The notes under the pieces: generated by a model
Database searches by the model: none
What the model saw: the letters and a program-made list of their open reading frames with translations, nothing else
What the model was told of the DNA's origin: nothing
In this document: one piece after another, positions 1 through 7,952 of the stretch
How positions within the stretch are numbered: the stretch's first letter is position 1
How the letters are laid out: every line of letters starts with the position of its first letter
Assembly: GCA_937901915.1 (NCBI GenBank)
Contig: CALGUD010000018.1
Location: 1-21,221, forward strand
Reading direction: 5' to 3'
Length of the DNA: 21,221 nt
Origin: an uncultured Flavobacteriaceae bacterium
Lineage (GTDB): Bacteria; Bacteroidota; Bacteroidia; Flavobacteriales; Flavobacteriaceae
Made by a program: the position numbers and the translations under genes

Positions 1-1225
1 CTGGTTTTAAGTGGTTGCTCCAAGTAATTTCTGAAACGTGAATTAAACCTTCAACTCCTTCTGCTACTTCAATAAAAGCACCATAATCAGCAATAACAAC
101 AACTTTACCTTTTACTTTATCACCTATGCTTACCTCTTCTCCAAGAGCTTCCCACGGATGTTTTTGCAATTGTTTAAGACCTAATTGGATCCTGGACTTG
201 TTATCATCAAAATCAAGAATTACAACATTTAATTTCTGGTCAAGTTCAACTACCTCATTAGGATGATTAATACGTGACCATGACAAGTCAGTAATATGGA
301 TCAATCCATCAACACCACCAAGGTCAATAAACACACCATAAGAAGTAATGTTTTTAACAACACCTTCAAGTACCTGTCCTTTTTCTAACTGGCCAATAAT
401 TTCTTTTTTCTGTTCTTCAATATCTGCTTCAATAAGTGCTTTATGAGATACAACAACGTTTTTGAATTCGTGATTAATTTTAACCACTTTGAATTCCATT
501 GTTTTCCCAACATACTGATCGTAATCACGAATTGGTTTCACATCTATTTGAGACCCCGGTAAGAAAGCTTCGATGCCAAAAACATCTACAATCATACCAC
601 CTTTGGTTCTGCATTTAACAAAACCATTTACAATTTCACCATTATCATGGGCAGCATTTACTCTGTCCCACGCTTTAATAGTTCTTGCTTTTCTGTGAGA
701 TAATACCAACTGTCCGGTTTTATCTTCACGAACGTCTATAAGTACTTCTACTTTATCGCCAACTTTTAAATCAGGATTGTAACGGAACTCGTTTAATGAA
801 ATAACACCTTCAGACTTAGCGTTGATGTCAATGATTGCTTCACGGTCAGTTAAGTGAATTACTGTACCTTCCACAACCTCTTCATCTGCGGTGTCTACAA
901 AGTTTTCTTCTACTAATGTTTCGAATTCTTTTAATTTAGCATCTTCTACCTGCTCAATTCCTTCTTCATAATTGTGCCAGTTAAAATCCTTTAAAAAATC
1001 TTCCTGACTTACAGTTTCCTTAACTTCAGCTTCATCAGCTTTTACCTCTGCTTGAGCTTCTGCCTGAATTTCTGTAGTGTCCTCAGGTTTTGTTTCTTCT
1101 TTTTCTTTCGCCTTTGCTTTTGGCTCGGCTTTAGATTTTGTTTCTGTTTTTGCTTTAGCTTGAGCCTTCGGTTTATCCTCGGCTTTACCTGCAGCTTCTG
1201 TATTCTTTGATTTAGTTTCAGCCAT
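1..1225 (-). CDS. rpsA: 30S ribosomal protein S1, 3' end cut off by window edge
   Basis: Reading the minus strand from an ATG at 1225 gives an unbroken frame of 408 codons that runs off the left edge. S1 binds mRNA on the 30S subunit and helps initiation, which matters in Bacteroidota, where Shine-Dalgarno pairing is little used. The first ~75 residues are a low-complexity Lys/Ala/Glu/Thr tail typical of flavobacterial S1. Then come S1 (OB-fold) repeats at roughly residues 120-185, 205-270 and 285-355, plus the start of a fourth near 370. Repeat signatures include 'GGMIVDVFGIEAFLPGSQID', 'SYGVFIDLGGVDGLIH' and 'DYGAFIEVAEGVEGLIH'. Full-length homologues are about 600 residues or more, so about a third is missing, by truncation at the edge and not decay. 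It has its own promoter and leader hairpin. Identification is secure. Confidence 0.96.
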   Translation of the reverse strand, partial: MAETKSKNTEAAGKAEDKPKAQAKAKTETKSKAEPKAKAKEKEETKPEDTTEIQAEAQAEVKADEAEVKETVSQEDFLKDFNWHNYEEGIEQVEDAKLKEFETLVEENFVDTADEEVVEGTVIHLTDREAIIDINAKSEGVISLNEFRYNPDLKVGDKVEVLIDVREDKTGQLVLSHRKARTIKAWDRVNAAHDNGEIVNGFVKCRTKGGMIVDVFGIEAFLPGSQIDVKPIRDYDQYVGKTMEFKVVKINHEFKNVVVSHKALIEADIEEQKKEIIGQLEKGQVLEGVVKNITSYGVFIDLGGVDGLIHITDLSWSRINHPNEVVELDQKLNVVILDFDDNKSRIQLGLKQLQKHPWEALGEEVSIGDKVKGKVVVIADYGAFIEVAEGVEGLIHVSEITWSNHLKP

Positions 1226-1244
1226 TGCTGATTAAAAATTTGTA

Positions 1245-1284
1245 TTCTGTATTTAATAAAGAGGTAAACAAACCAAATACAGAA
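1245..1284 (-). promoter_or_regulatory. Leader hairpin before rpsA
   Basis: On the minus strand a perfect 10-bp inverted repeat (TTCTGTATTT / AAATACAGAA, arms 1275..1284 and 1245..1254) encloses a 20-nt loop and ends about 20 nt before the rpsA start codon. There is no U-run directly after it, so it does not look like a terminator. E. coli S1 represses its own translation through structured leader elements, so an autoregulatory or initiation-controlling role is possible here. That role is inference; the hairpin itself is seen. Confidence 0.5.
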
Positions 1285-1345
1285 GGTGTTAAATAATCTT
1301 TTCCAATCCCTTTTTCCTCTTTTTTAATGTTGCTAAAAAGGGTGG

Positions 1346-1377
1346 CAAAATTACAATTATATAATTTGATTCACAAA
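1346..1377 (-). promoter_or_regulatory. Promoter of rpsA (Bacteroidota sigma-A type)
   Basis: On the minus strand a -7 element TAATTTTG (1346..1353) matches the Bacteroidota consensus TAnnTTTG, and a TTTG (1374..1377) lies 20 nt upstream, close to the usual -33 spacing. Transcription would start near 1340, giving a leader of about 115 nt that contains the hairpin at 1245..1284. Confidence 0.55.
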
Positions 1378-1455
1378 GTATTTGTTGAAAAAATAAAGTT
1401 TAAAGAACTAATAAAAAAGTAAATACATCAATTCAAAGAAGGTTCAGAAGTATTC

Positions 1456-2145
1456 CTATGCTTTAATAATCCGAAGTGCAAAATTATATATGCGGTCAAA
1501 CTGCTCCGTAAGACTCATATCACTGTTGTCAAACTCAATGGCATCTTCAGCTTTTTTTAAGGGTGACGTTTTACGATGAGAATCTATATAATCCCTGTTC
1601 TGTATATTTTTCAGTACCTGGTCATAGGTAACGTTTTCGCCTTTAGCAAGAAGTTCTTTGTACCTTCGCATTGCCCTTTGCTCTGCAGAGGCGGTCATAA
1701 AAAGTTTTAATTCTGCTTCCGGAAAAACAACAGTACCTATATCACGCCCGTCCATTACTATACCTTTATTTTTTCCCATTTCTTTTTGAAGCTGAACTAA
1801 CTTATGGCGAACTTCAGGAATCACAGAAACCTGACTCACAAAATTCGAAACCCTTAACGTTCTTATTTCCTTTTCAATGTTTTCACCATTAAGGTACATT
1901 TCAGCAAAACCGGCTTCTTTACTGAATTTAAATTCCATATTTATTTCAGGAAGACTTTTTACAATGGCTTTGATGTTGGTTTCCTTTACCCCCACATAGC
2001 CTTTGTTTAATGAGTATAGAGTAACTGCCCGATACATAGCCCCGGTATCTACATACACATAACCCAGTTGCTTTGCAAGTTGCTTTGCAATTGTGCTTTT
2101 CCCCGTAGAGGAAAAACCATCTATGGCAATGGTGATTTTTTTCAT
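1456..2145 (-). CDS. cmk: Cytidylate kinase
   Basis: This 229-residue protein phosphorylates CMP and dCMP with ATP in cytosolic pyrimidine nucleotide salvage and synthesis. The P-loop is visible at residues 9-18 (DGFSSTGKST), followed by the family's 'YVDTGAMYRAVT' segment and the 'GIVMDGRDIGTVVFPEAELKLFMTA' stretch that carries CMP-contacting residues. The length matches bacterial Cmk (about 220-230). The ATG at 2145 lies directly before the P-loop region, so the start is well set. It sits upstream of rpsA on the same strand, the classic cmk-rpsA order of many bacteria, but 230 bp and a separate rpsA promoter lie between them. A terminator just upstream (2242..2270) separates it from rpmE. 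Confidence 0.96.
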   Translation of the reverse strand: MKKITIAIDGFSSTGKSTIAKQLAKQLGYVYVDTGAMYRAVTLYSLNKGYVGVKETNIKAIVKSLPEINMEFKFSKEAGFAEMYLNGENIEKEIRTLRVSNFVSQVSVIPEVRHKLVQLQKEMGKNKGIVMDGRDIGTVVFPEAELKLFMTASAEQRAMRRYKELLAKGENVTYDQVLKNIQNRDYIDSHRKTSPLKKAEDAIEFDNSDMSLTEQFDRIYNFALRIIKA

Positions 2146-2150
2146 ATTAA

Positions 2151-2158
2151 CAAAGTTA
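2151..2158 (-). promoter_or_regulatory. Possible -7 element of cmk
   Basis: TAACTTTG on the minus strand fits the Bacteroidota TAnnTTTG consensus. Its 3' end is only 5 nt from the cmk ATG, so the transcript would be leaderless or nearly so. No clear -33 TTG is seen at 17-23 nt, so confidence is low. Confidence 0.33.
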
Positions 2159-2241
2159 GCTAAAGTCTTTTAGTATTTTACAGATAAAACAAGAGCTTTT
2201 AAATGAAAGTAAATATTCTGCATGACAGGCGTTTGAGCCAA

Positions 2242-2270
2242 TAAAAAAGCCTCCTGAAAACCAGAAGGCT
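2242..2270 (-). terminator. Rho-independent terminator after rpmE
   Basis: On the minus strand a stem (AGCCT..CTG with one mismatch; arms 2262..2270 and 2248..2256) with a 5-nt loop is followed directly by six Ts (2242..2247). It lies 24 bp past the rpmE stop and ends that transcript before cmk. Confidence 0.75.
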
Positions 2271-2293
2271 GTATAATTATATATCCGGGGATA

Positions 2294-2545
2294 TTATTTT
2301 TTAAATTTAGAATACTTGTTTTTAAACTTGTCAATACGACCTGCAGTATCTATTAATTTAGATTTTCCTGTATAAAAAGGGTGAGATGTTCTTGAAATTT
2401 CCAATTTTATTAATGGATACTCATTCCCATCAACCTCAATAGTTTCTTTTGTGTCTACTGTAGATTTTGTTAAAAATACATCATCATTGGACATATCTTT
2501 AAAAGCTACTAATCTATAATTTTCTGGATGTATTCCGTTTTTCAT
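2294..2545 (-). CDS. rpmE: 50S ribosomal protein L31 type B
   Basis: This 83-residue protein is a component of the large ribosomal subunit near the central protuberance. It begins 'MKNGIHPENYRLVAFKDMS' and contains 'SRTSHPFYTGKSKLIDTAGR', both typical of L31. It has no cysteine, so it lacks the zinc-binding CxxC of type A L31 and belongs to the zinc-independent type B, which at 80-90 residues is also the longer form. It has its own promoter and terminator. The string AAGGAG directly abuts the ATG with no spacer, too close to act as a normal Shine-Dalgarno site. Confidence 0.95.
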   Translation of the reverse strand: MKNGIHPENYRLVAFKDMSNDDVFLTKSTVDTKETIEVDGNEYPLIKLEISRTSHPFYTGKSKLIDTAGRIDKFKNKYSKFKK

Positions 2546-2583
2546 CTCCTTAAATCTTTAATTCATTCGAGTTTTTCGAGGTG

Positions 2584-2613
2584 CAAATTTAATTATATTT
2601 TACAAAATAACAA
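2584..2613 (-). promoter_or_regulatory. Promoter of rpmE
   Basis: On the minus strand TTG (2611..2613), a 19-nt spacer and TAAATTTG (2584..2591) form a near-perfect Bacteroidota -33/-7 promoter. Transcription would start near 2578, giving a leader of about 30 nt. Confidence 0.62.
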
Positions 2614-2670
2614 CAAATTATTTTAAAAAATTATTTATAAGAAAATGTGTAACAAAATTAGAAAATTAAC

Positions 2671-2686
2671 TACTAACTTGTTAGTA
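2671..2686. promoter_or_regulatory. Perfect palindrome, candidate operator
   Basis: TACTAAC-TT-GTTAGTA is a perfect 7+7 inverted repeat centred 28 bp before the start codon of the DUF4199 gene at 2706, in an otherwise featureless AT-rich intergenic region. The size and symmetry suit a dimeric repressor such as a TetR- or MarR-family protein, but no regulator gene lies nearby. It has no U-run, so it is not a terminator. Function is inferred only. Confidence 0.35.
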
Positions 2687-2705
2687 CTAATTAAATAACA
2701 ATAAC

Positions 2706-3227
2706 ATGGAAGATCAATCACCAAAAACCGGGAAATTTGCCCTAAATTATGGAGTATTACTAGGAGGAATAAGTATCATATTTGGTTTAATGCTTTATTT
2801 TATGGATATGCATTACAGGCAAGATACATCCATACTTATTGTGACCCTTGTAATAATGCTGGGAGTAATAATTTTAGGGATGAAACAGTTTAAAAAAGCC
2901 AACATGGGTTATATGTCATTTAGTCAAGGTTTAAAAGTTGGCTTAGGAATATGTTTAATTGGAGGAATAATAAGCATGGCTTATCAGCTTATTTTATCAA
3001 ATGTTATTGACCCTGAAATGATGAACAAGCAGCTGGAAATAGCTCGTTTTAATATGCAGGAAATGGGTATGTCAGAAGAAAATATTGAAGCACAGATGGA
3101 AATAAGCAAAAAATTCTCCGGACCGGGCATGCAAATTGCATTTGGGTTGATATCTGCAATTTTTATTGGTTTTATACTCTCCATTTTTCCTGCTTTAATA
3201 ATGAAAAAAACTGAAAGTGAATCCTAA
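2706..3227 (+). CDS. DUF4199 family membrane protein
   Basis: This 173-residue protein is rich in hydrophobic residues, with four likely membrane segments at about residues 13-33, 42-59, 74-97 and 142-165. A polar Met/Glu-rich stretch (about 103-138) lies between the third and fourth. The layout, with 'MGYMSFSQGLKVGL' before the third helix and a charged loop before the last, fits DUF4199, a Bacteroidota family of unknown function. It is the first gene of a likely operon with a glycosyltransferase, a phospho-sugar mutase and an ABC exporter, so an envelope-related role is plausible but not shown. The gene downstream starts 38 bp after it. Confidence 0.8.
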   Translation: MEDQSPKTGKFALNYGVLLGGISIIFGLMLYFMDMHYRQDTSILIVTLVIMLGVIILGMKQFKKANMGYMSFSQGLKVGLGICLIGGIISMAYQLILSNVIDPEMMNKQLEIARFNMQEMGMSEENIEAQMEISKKFSGPGMQIAFGLISAIFIGFILSIFPALIMKKTESES

Positions 3228-3232
3228 ATTTA

Positions 3233-3240
3233 TATCTTTG
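3233..3240 (+). promoter_or_regulatory. Possible internal -7 element before the glycosyltransferase
   Basis: TATCTTTG matches TAnnTTTG and lies 25 bp before the ATG at 3266. No clear -33 TTG precedes it. It could give the glycosyltransferase extra transcription within the operon. Confidence 0.3.
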
Positions 3241-3265
3241 GAATTATTTTCAGACACATAAATAC

Positions 3266-4225
3266 ATGGATATATCAGTAGTTATACCGCTACTAAACGA
3301 GCAGGAGTCTTTAGAAGAACTACACGATTGGATTGCTACTGTTATGCAATCCAATCATTTTTCATATGAACTCATCTTTATTGATGATGGTAGCACCGAC
3401 GGATCATGGGAGACAATTGAAGAACTTTCTGCCAAAAACCCGGCAGTAAAGGGCATCCGGTTTTTAGAAAATTTCGGAAAGTCACAGGCCTTACATTCCG
3501 GTTTTGAATTGGCCAATGGCAATGTGATAATTACCATGGATGCTGACCTTCAGGATAACCCCGAAGAAATCCCCGGACTTTACAAATTAATTATTGAAGA
3601 CAAATATGACCTGATTTCCGGCTGGAAGAAAAAAAGATATGATTCAATGTTTGCTAAAAATATCCCTTCAAAACTGTTTAATTGGGCGGCTCGACGGACT
3701 TCAGGTGTAAAACTTCACGATTTTAATTGCGGACTCAAAGCTTACAGGAACGAAGTAGTTAAAAACATCGATGTATATGGAGAAATGCACCGTTACATTC
3801 CTGTTTTAGTTAAAAATGCAGGCTACAAAAAGATCGATGAAAAAATTGTTCAGCACCAGGCAAGAAAATATGGTAAAACCAAATTTGGAATGGAACGCTT
3901 TATTAATGGTTTTTTAGATTTAATAACCATCTGGTTTCTGTCTAAATTTGGCAGAAGACCCATGCATCTTTTTGGATCCTGGGGTGTATTAATGTTTTTT
4001 ATAGGTTTTGTAGCTGCATTATATATTGGCGCCACAAAATTATATAAACTGTATTATGGCCTGCCTGCTATACTTGTTACACGAAATCCCTGGTTTTATA
4101 TTTCCCTCACTACAATGATAATTGGAACACAACTATTTATTGCCGGTTTTTTGGGCGAAATAATTTTGAGGTCCAGGACACACGACAGAAGATACAAAAT
4201 TTCCAAAACAATTAATTTTAAATAA
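3266..4225 (+). CDS. Family 2 glycosyltransferase, polyprenyl-phosphate (DPMS/GtrB-like) type
   Basis: This 319-residue protein is a GT-A fold transferase, probably moving a sugar from a nucleotide donor onto undecaprenyl phosphate at the inner face of the cytoplasmic membrane. The N-terminal domain (about 1-210) carries 'VVIPLLNEQESL', the donor-site DDGSTDGS (40-47) and the metal-binding DADLQD (92-97). Two hydrophobic helices follow near residues 235-260 and 275-300, the layout of dolichol-phosphate mannose synthase-like bacterial enzymes such as GtrB. It ends with a basic tail. It sits between the DUF4199 gene and the phospho-sugar mutase, whose product could feed nucleotide-sugar synthesis. 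The donor sugar cannot be told from sequence. Confidence 0.88.
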   Translation: MDISVVIPLLNEQESLEELHDWIATVMQSNHFSYELIFIDDGSTDGSWETIEELSAKNPAVKGIRFLENFGKSQALHSGFELANGNVIITMDADLQDNPEEIPGLYKLIIEDKYDLISGWKKKRYDSMFAKNIPSKLFNWAARRTSGVKLHDFNCGLKAYRNEVVKNIDVYGEMHRYIPVLVKNAGYKKIDEKIVQHQARKYGKTKFGMERFINGFLDLITIWFLSKFGRRPMHLFGSWGVLMFFIGFVAALYIGATKLYKLYYGLPAILVTRNPWFYISLTTMIIGTQLFIAGFLGEIILRSRTHDRRYKISKTINFK

Positions 4226-4253
4226 AATATTCTATTACCTACTCCATCTTTTA

Positions 4254-4261
4254 TAAATTTG
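4254..4261 (+). promoter_or_regulatory. Possible -7 element before the phospho-sugar mutase
   Basis: TAAATTTG matches TAnnTTTG and lies 20 bp before the ATG at 4282, inside a 56-bp gap. A -33 TTG is not evident. Confidence 0.33.
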
Positions 4262-4281
4262 TATAAAATACTAAACATACA

Positions 4282-6006
4282 ATGGAAATATCCTTAGATG
4301 CCGTTATTAAGAACGCTAAATCATGGCTAACTGATTTTTTTGATGCTGAAACCAGAAAAGAAGTACAATCTTTAATTAACAATAATCCTGAAGAACTCAA
4401 GGAACGGTTCTACAAAAACCTGGAATTCGGTACCGGCGGTATGCGTGGTACCATGGGTGTAGGAACAAACAGGATTAACAAATATACGCTGGGAAAAAAT
4501 ACACAGGGATTAAGTAATTATATAAAGAAAACTTTTCCGGGAAAAGAGTTAAAAGCAGTCATTGCGTACGATTGCCGACATAATAGCGATACACTCGCCA
4601 GGGTTGTAGCCAATGTTTTCTCCGCTAATGGGATAAAAGTTTATTTGTTTTCAGAACTAAGGCCAACTCCGGAACTTTCATTTGCGGTTAAACATTTAAA
4701 TTGTCAATGTGGCATAGTTTTAACAGCTTCGCACAATCCACCCGAATATAACGGGTATAAAGTTTACTGGGAAGATGGTGGACAGATTGTTCCCCCGCAG
4801 GACCATGAAATCATTGATGAAATAGAATCCTTAAATTTTGAAGATATTAATTTTGATGCTAATGAAAGTCTCATTAAAATAATTGACAGGGATATTGATG
4901 AAGCTTTTATAACCGAGTCAGTTAAAAACGGGAGCTTTGATTCAAAGGGAAAAGAGGATTTTAAAATAGTATTTACTTCATTGCACGGAACTTCCATTAC
5001 CTTGCTGCCTGAAGTATTAAAAAGGGCAGGTTATAACAATGTATACATAGTTGATGAACAGTCAAAACCTGATGGAAATTTTCCAACGGTAAAATCCCCT
5101 AACCCCGAAGAACCGGAAGCGCTTACAATGGCTCTTGAAAAAGCAGATGAAGTGAATGCAGATATGGTTATTGGTACTGATCCCGATGGGGACAGGCTGG
5201 GTATTGCCGTACGTGATTTTGACGGAAAAATGATTTTACTGAATGGTAATCAAACCATGATACTGATGACAAAATTCCTGTTAGACCAATGGAAAAATTC
5301 AGGAAAACTTAAAGGAACCGAGTTTATTGCCACAACCATTGTTTCCACCCCTATGATGACCGAGCTTGCAAATGCGTATGGTTTAGAATGCAGACTGGCA
5401 CTCACCGGTTTTAAATGGATCGCAAAAATGATAGAAGATTTTCCTAACCAGAAATTCATCGGGGGCGGAGAAGAAAGTTTCGGGTACATGGTGGGAGATT
5501 TTGTAAGAGATAAAGATGCAGTTACCTCATCACTACTTGCCTGCGAAATTGCTGCAAACGCAAAAGCCAATGGAAGTTCTTTTTATGAAGAATTGATCAA
5601 TACCTATGTTGAATACGGTTTTTATAAAGAAAAATTAATTTCCCTGACTAAAAAAGGCATCAGCGGTTTACAGGAAATAAAACAAATGATGGTGGATTTA
5701 AGGGAAAATCCGGTTAAAACTATTAACGGATCAAAAGTTGTCTTAATTGAAGATTACAAAACTTCTCAAGCCAAAAACATGATTACCGGAGAAGAAAGTA
5801 TAATTGACATCCCACAGGCCGATGTCCTCATTTATTATACAGAGGACGGCACAAAAATGGCGGCAAGACCAAGTGGCACGGAACCTAAAATAAAATTCTA
5901 TTTTAGCGTAAAAGGCGAACTTAAAACCCCAGGGGATTTTAAAAAAGTTGATAGTCAACTCAACACTAAAATTGACCGTATTTTAGATGAACTGAAACTT
6001 AATTAA
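4282..6006 (+). CDS. Phospho-sugar mutase (phosphoglucomutase/phosphomannomutase family)
   Basis: This 574-residue cytosolic enzyme interconverts hexose 1- and 6-phosphates through a phosphoserine. All four family signatures are intact. The catalytic serine loop TASHNPP is at 148-154 (Ser150), with 'EYNGYKVYW' just after. The metal loop DPDGDR is at 300-305, the sugar-binding GGEESFGY at 395-402, and the phosphate-binding RPSGTEPK at 529-536. The length matches the longer PGM2-like class common in Bacteroidota (about 570), not GlmM (about 450). Whether glucose- or mannose-phosphate is preferred is not visible. Its stop codon overlaps the start of the ABC exporter (TAATG), so the two are translationally coupled, pointing to glycan precursor supply for the envelope. 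Confidence 0.93.
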   Translation: MEISLDAVIKNAKSWLTDFFDAETRKEVQSLINNNPEELKERFYKNLEFGTGGMRGTMGVGTNRINKYTLGKNTQGLSNYIKKTFPGKELKAVIAYDCRHNSDTLARVVANVFSANGIKVYLFSELRPTPELSFAVKHLNCQCGIVLTASHNPPEYNGYKVYWEDGGQIVPPQDHEIIDEIESLNFEDINFDANESLIKIIDRDIDEAFITESVKNGSFDSKGKEDFKIVFTSLHGTSITLLPEVLKRAGYNNVYIVDEQSKPDGNFPTVKSPNPEEPEALTMALEKADEVNADMVIGTDPDGDRLGIAVRDFDGKMILLNGNQTMILMTKFLLDQWKNSGKLKGTEFIATTIVSTPMMTELANAYGLECRLALTGFKWIAKMIEDFPNQKFIGGGEESFGYMVGDFVRDKDAVTSSLLACEIAANAKANGSSFYEELINTYVEYGFYKEKLISLTKKGISGLQEIKQMMVDLRENPVKTINGSKVVLIEDYKTSQAKNMITGEESIIDIPQADVLIYYTEDGTKMAARPSGTEPKIKFYFSVKGELKTPGDFKKVDSQLNTKIDRILDELKLN

Positions 6007-7829
6007 TGGATTATTTTAAAAAAATACTTCGCTTTGCGAAGCCCTATAAAAAGTTTGGTTATCTGAATATATTTTTCAATGTCCTTTATGCCCTGTTCAG
6101 TGCACTATCTTTTGCTGCATTGATACCAACTCTGGATGTGCTTTTTAATACTCATGAAAAAGTATATACCAAACCTACCCTAAAAAAACTTGGGCAAATG
6201 AAAGATTACCTGCAGGACTACATCAATTTTAAGGTAACAGAATACGCAGGTGAGGACAAAATGAAGGCCTTAGTTCTTGTGATCAGCATTGTCCTGGTGC
6301 TTTTTTTATTTAAAAATTTGTTTAATTATCTCGCCATGTATTTCATTACATTTCTTAGAAATGGCGTATTAAAAGATTTAAGAGATAGTATTTATAAAAA
6401 AATAGTAGAGCTTCCTCTTTCTTATTTTTCTGAAAAAAGAAAAGGTGATATCATTGCCCGTATCACCTCCGATGTGTTGGAAATCCAACATTCATTTCTA
6501 TCAATTTTAGAATTGATAGTAAGGGAGCCGTTAACCATACTTTTTACAATCATCGTTATGTTTGGTATAAGTACAAAACTCACTTTGTTTGTTTTTATAT
6601 TTATTCCCTTTGCTGGTTTTGTCATTTCCAGAATAGGTAAATCCCTGAAAAAGAAATCAGACAGGGTTCAAAAGGAACAGGGTGAATTCCTGTCAATCGT
6701 AGAAGAAACTTTAGGTGGATTGAGGGTAATTAAAGCCTTTAACGCTGAAAATAATTTTAATAAAAAGTTTCAGTATTCAACAAAGCGCTTTTTTAGATTT
6801 TCCAACAGTTTATTAAACCGGCAAAACTTAGCATCGCCCACCAGTGAATTTTTAGGTATTATGGTGATTGGTGTTTTGCTTTGGTTTGGAGGAAAAATGG
6901 TTTTGGTTGACGGAACACTGGACGCTTCATCCTTTATAGCTTATATGGGACTTGCATATAATATCCTTACCCCGGCCAAAGCCATAAGCAAAGCGTCTTA
7001 TGGGGTTAAAAAAGGTAATGCAGCAGCCGAACGGGTTATCGAAGTTCTGGAGACTGAAAACATTATAAAAGATGCCGTGGATGCCGTTGAAAAGAATTCT
7101 TTTGAAAGAAACGTCTCCTTAAATAATATTTCCTTTAAATACCAGGACGAATATGTGCTTAAAAACTTTACTTTAGATATTCCCAAAGGCAAAACCATTG
7201 CCCTGGTAGGCCAGTCCGGTAGCGGCAAAAGTACAATAGCCAACCTGTTAACAAGGTTTTACGATGTAAACGAAGGATCTCTGGAAATTGATGGGATTAA
7301 CATTAAAAATATCAAAAAGGATTCTTTACGAGGTTTGATAGGCATCGTAACCCAAGATTCTATTTTATTCAATGATTCAGTAAGTAATAATATAAAGCTT
7401 GGTAAACCTGATGCCTCGGATAATGAAGTGGAAGATGCTTCTAAGATTGCCAATGCACATGAATTTATAAAAGATTTACCTAGTCAGTACGAAACAAATA
7501 TTGGTGATTCGGGAGGAAAATTGAGTGGCGGACAAAAACAAAGGCTATCGATTGCCAGAGCAGTATTAAAAAACCCCCCCATTATGATCCTTGATGAAGC
7601 TACTTCAGCATTGGATACTGAAAGTGAGAAGTTAGTACAGGACGCTTTAGAGAATATGATGAAGAACAGAACTTCAATAGTTATAGCTCACAGGCTTTCT
7701 ACCATTCAAAAAGCCGATCTGATTGTTGTTCTCCATAAAGGAAAAATTGTGGAAAAAGGAACCCATGACGAACTTCTGTCCAAAAAAGGCACCTACAGAA
7801 AACTAGTTGATATGCAGTCTTTTGAATAA
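6006..7829 (+). CDS. ABC exporter, MsbA-like (fused permease and ATPase)
   Basis: This 607-residue half-transporter works as a homodimer in the inner membrane. The membrane domain (about 1-345) has roughly six helices and an unusually polar stretch at 45-85 between the first two. The ATPase domain (about 365-607) has Walker A GQSGSGKST (402-410), Q-loop Gln450, signature LSGGQ (506-510), Walker B MILDEATSALD (527-537) and the switch His562. All catalytic residues are present. Such proteins flip lipid A, lipid-linked glycans, or export peptides or drugs. The coupling to a phospho-sugar mutase and a glycosyltransferase favours a lipid or glycolipid substrate, but that is inference. It is the last gene before a bidirectional terminator. 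Confidence 0.9.
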   Translation: MDYFKKILRFAKPYKKFGYLNIFFNVLYALFSALSFAALIPTLDVLFNTHEKVYTKPTLKKLGQMKDYLQDYINFKVTEYAGEDKMKALVLVISIVLVLFLFKNLFNYLAMYFITFLRNGVLKDLRDSIYKKIVELPLSYFSEKRKGDIIARITSDVLEIQHSFLSILELIVREPLTILFTIIVMFGISTKLTLFVFIFIPFAGFVISRIGKSLKKKSDRVQKEQGEFLSIVEETLGGLRVIKAFNAENNFNKKFQYSTKRFFRFSNSLLNRQNLASPTSEFLGIMVIGVLLWFGGKMVLVDGTLDASSFIAYMGLAYNILTPAKAISKASYGVKKGNAAAERVIEVLETENIIKDAVDAVEKNSFERNVSLNNISFKYQDEYVLKNFTLDIPKGKTIALVGQSGSGKSTIANLLTRFYDVNEGSLEIDGINIKNIKKDSLRGLIGIVTQDSILFNDSVSNNIKLGKPDASDNEVEDASKIANAHEFIKDLPSQYETNIGDSGGKLSGGQKQRLSIARAVLKNPPIMILDEATSALDTESEKLVQDALENMMKNRTSIVIAHRLSTIQKADLIVVLHKGKIVEKGTHDELLSKKGTYRKLVDMQSFE

Positions 7830-7831
7830 AA

Positions 7832-7863
7832 AAAAGATGCAACTTTGTGGGGCTACATCTTTT
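7832..7863. terminator. Bidirectional terminator between the ABC exporter and holA
   Basis: AAAAGATG (7832..7839) pairs perfectly with CATCTTTT (7856..7863) around a 16-nt loop. It lies directly after the ABC exporter stop. On the minus strand the stem runs into a longer T-tract (through 7828), so it can also stop holA transcripts, which arrive from the other side after an 89-bp AT-rich spacer. Confidence 0.6.
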
Positions 7864-7952
7864 ACATATATAGAGATATTTGGGGTCGGTTATTCGTAAT
7901 TATTCAGTTAAAGTATTAATTTTTTGTTAAATAAACAAACCTTTTCGTTTAA

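Noticed and set aside
1225..1455. A small gene between cmk and rpsA
   Set aside because: The interval has no convincing open frame on either strand; a promoter and a leader hairpin explain it.
2543..2551. AAGGAG before the rpmE start as a Shine-Dalgarno site
   Set aside because: It abuts the ATG with no spacer, which does not allow normal pairing, and SD use is weak in this phylum.
5250..5570. 106-codon minus-strand open frame inside the phospho-sugar mutase
   Set aside because: It is antisense to a gene with all family motifs intact; its composition follows from the opposite strand's codons.
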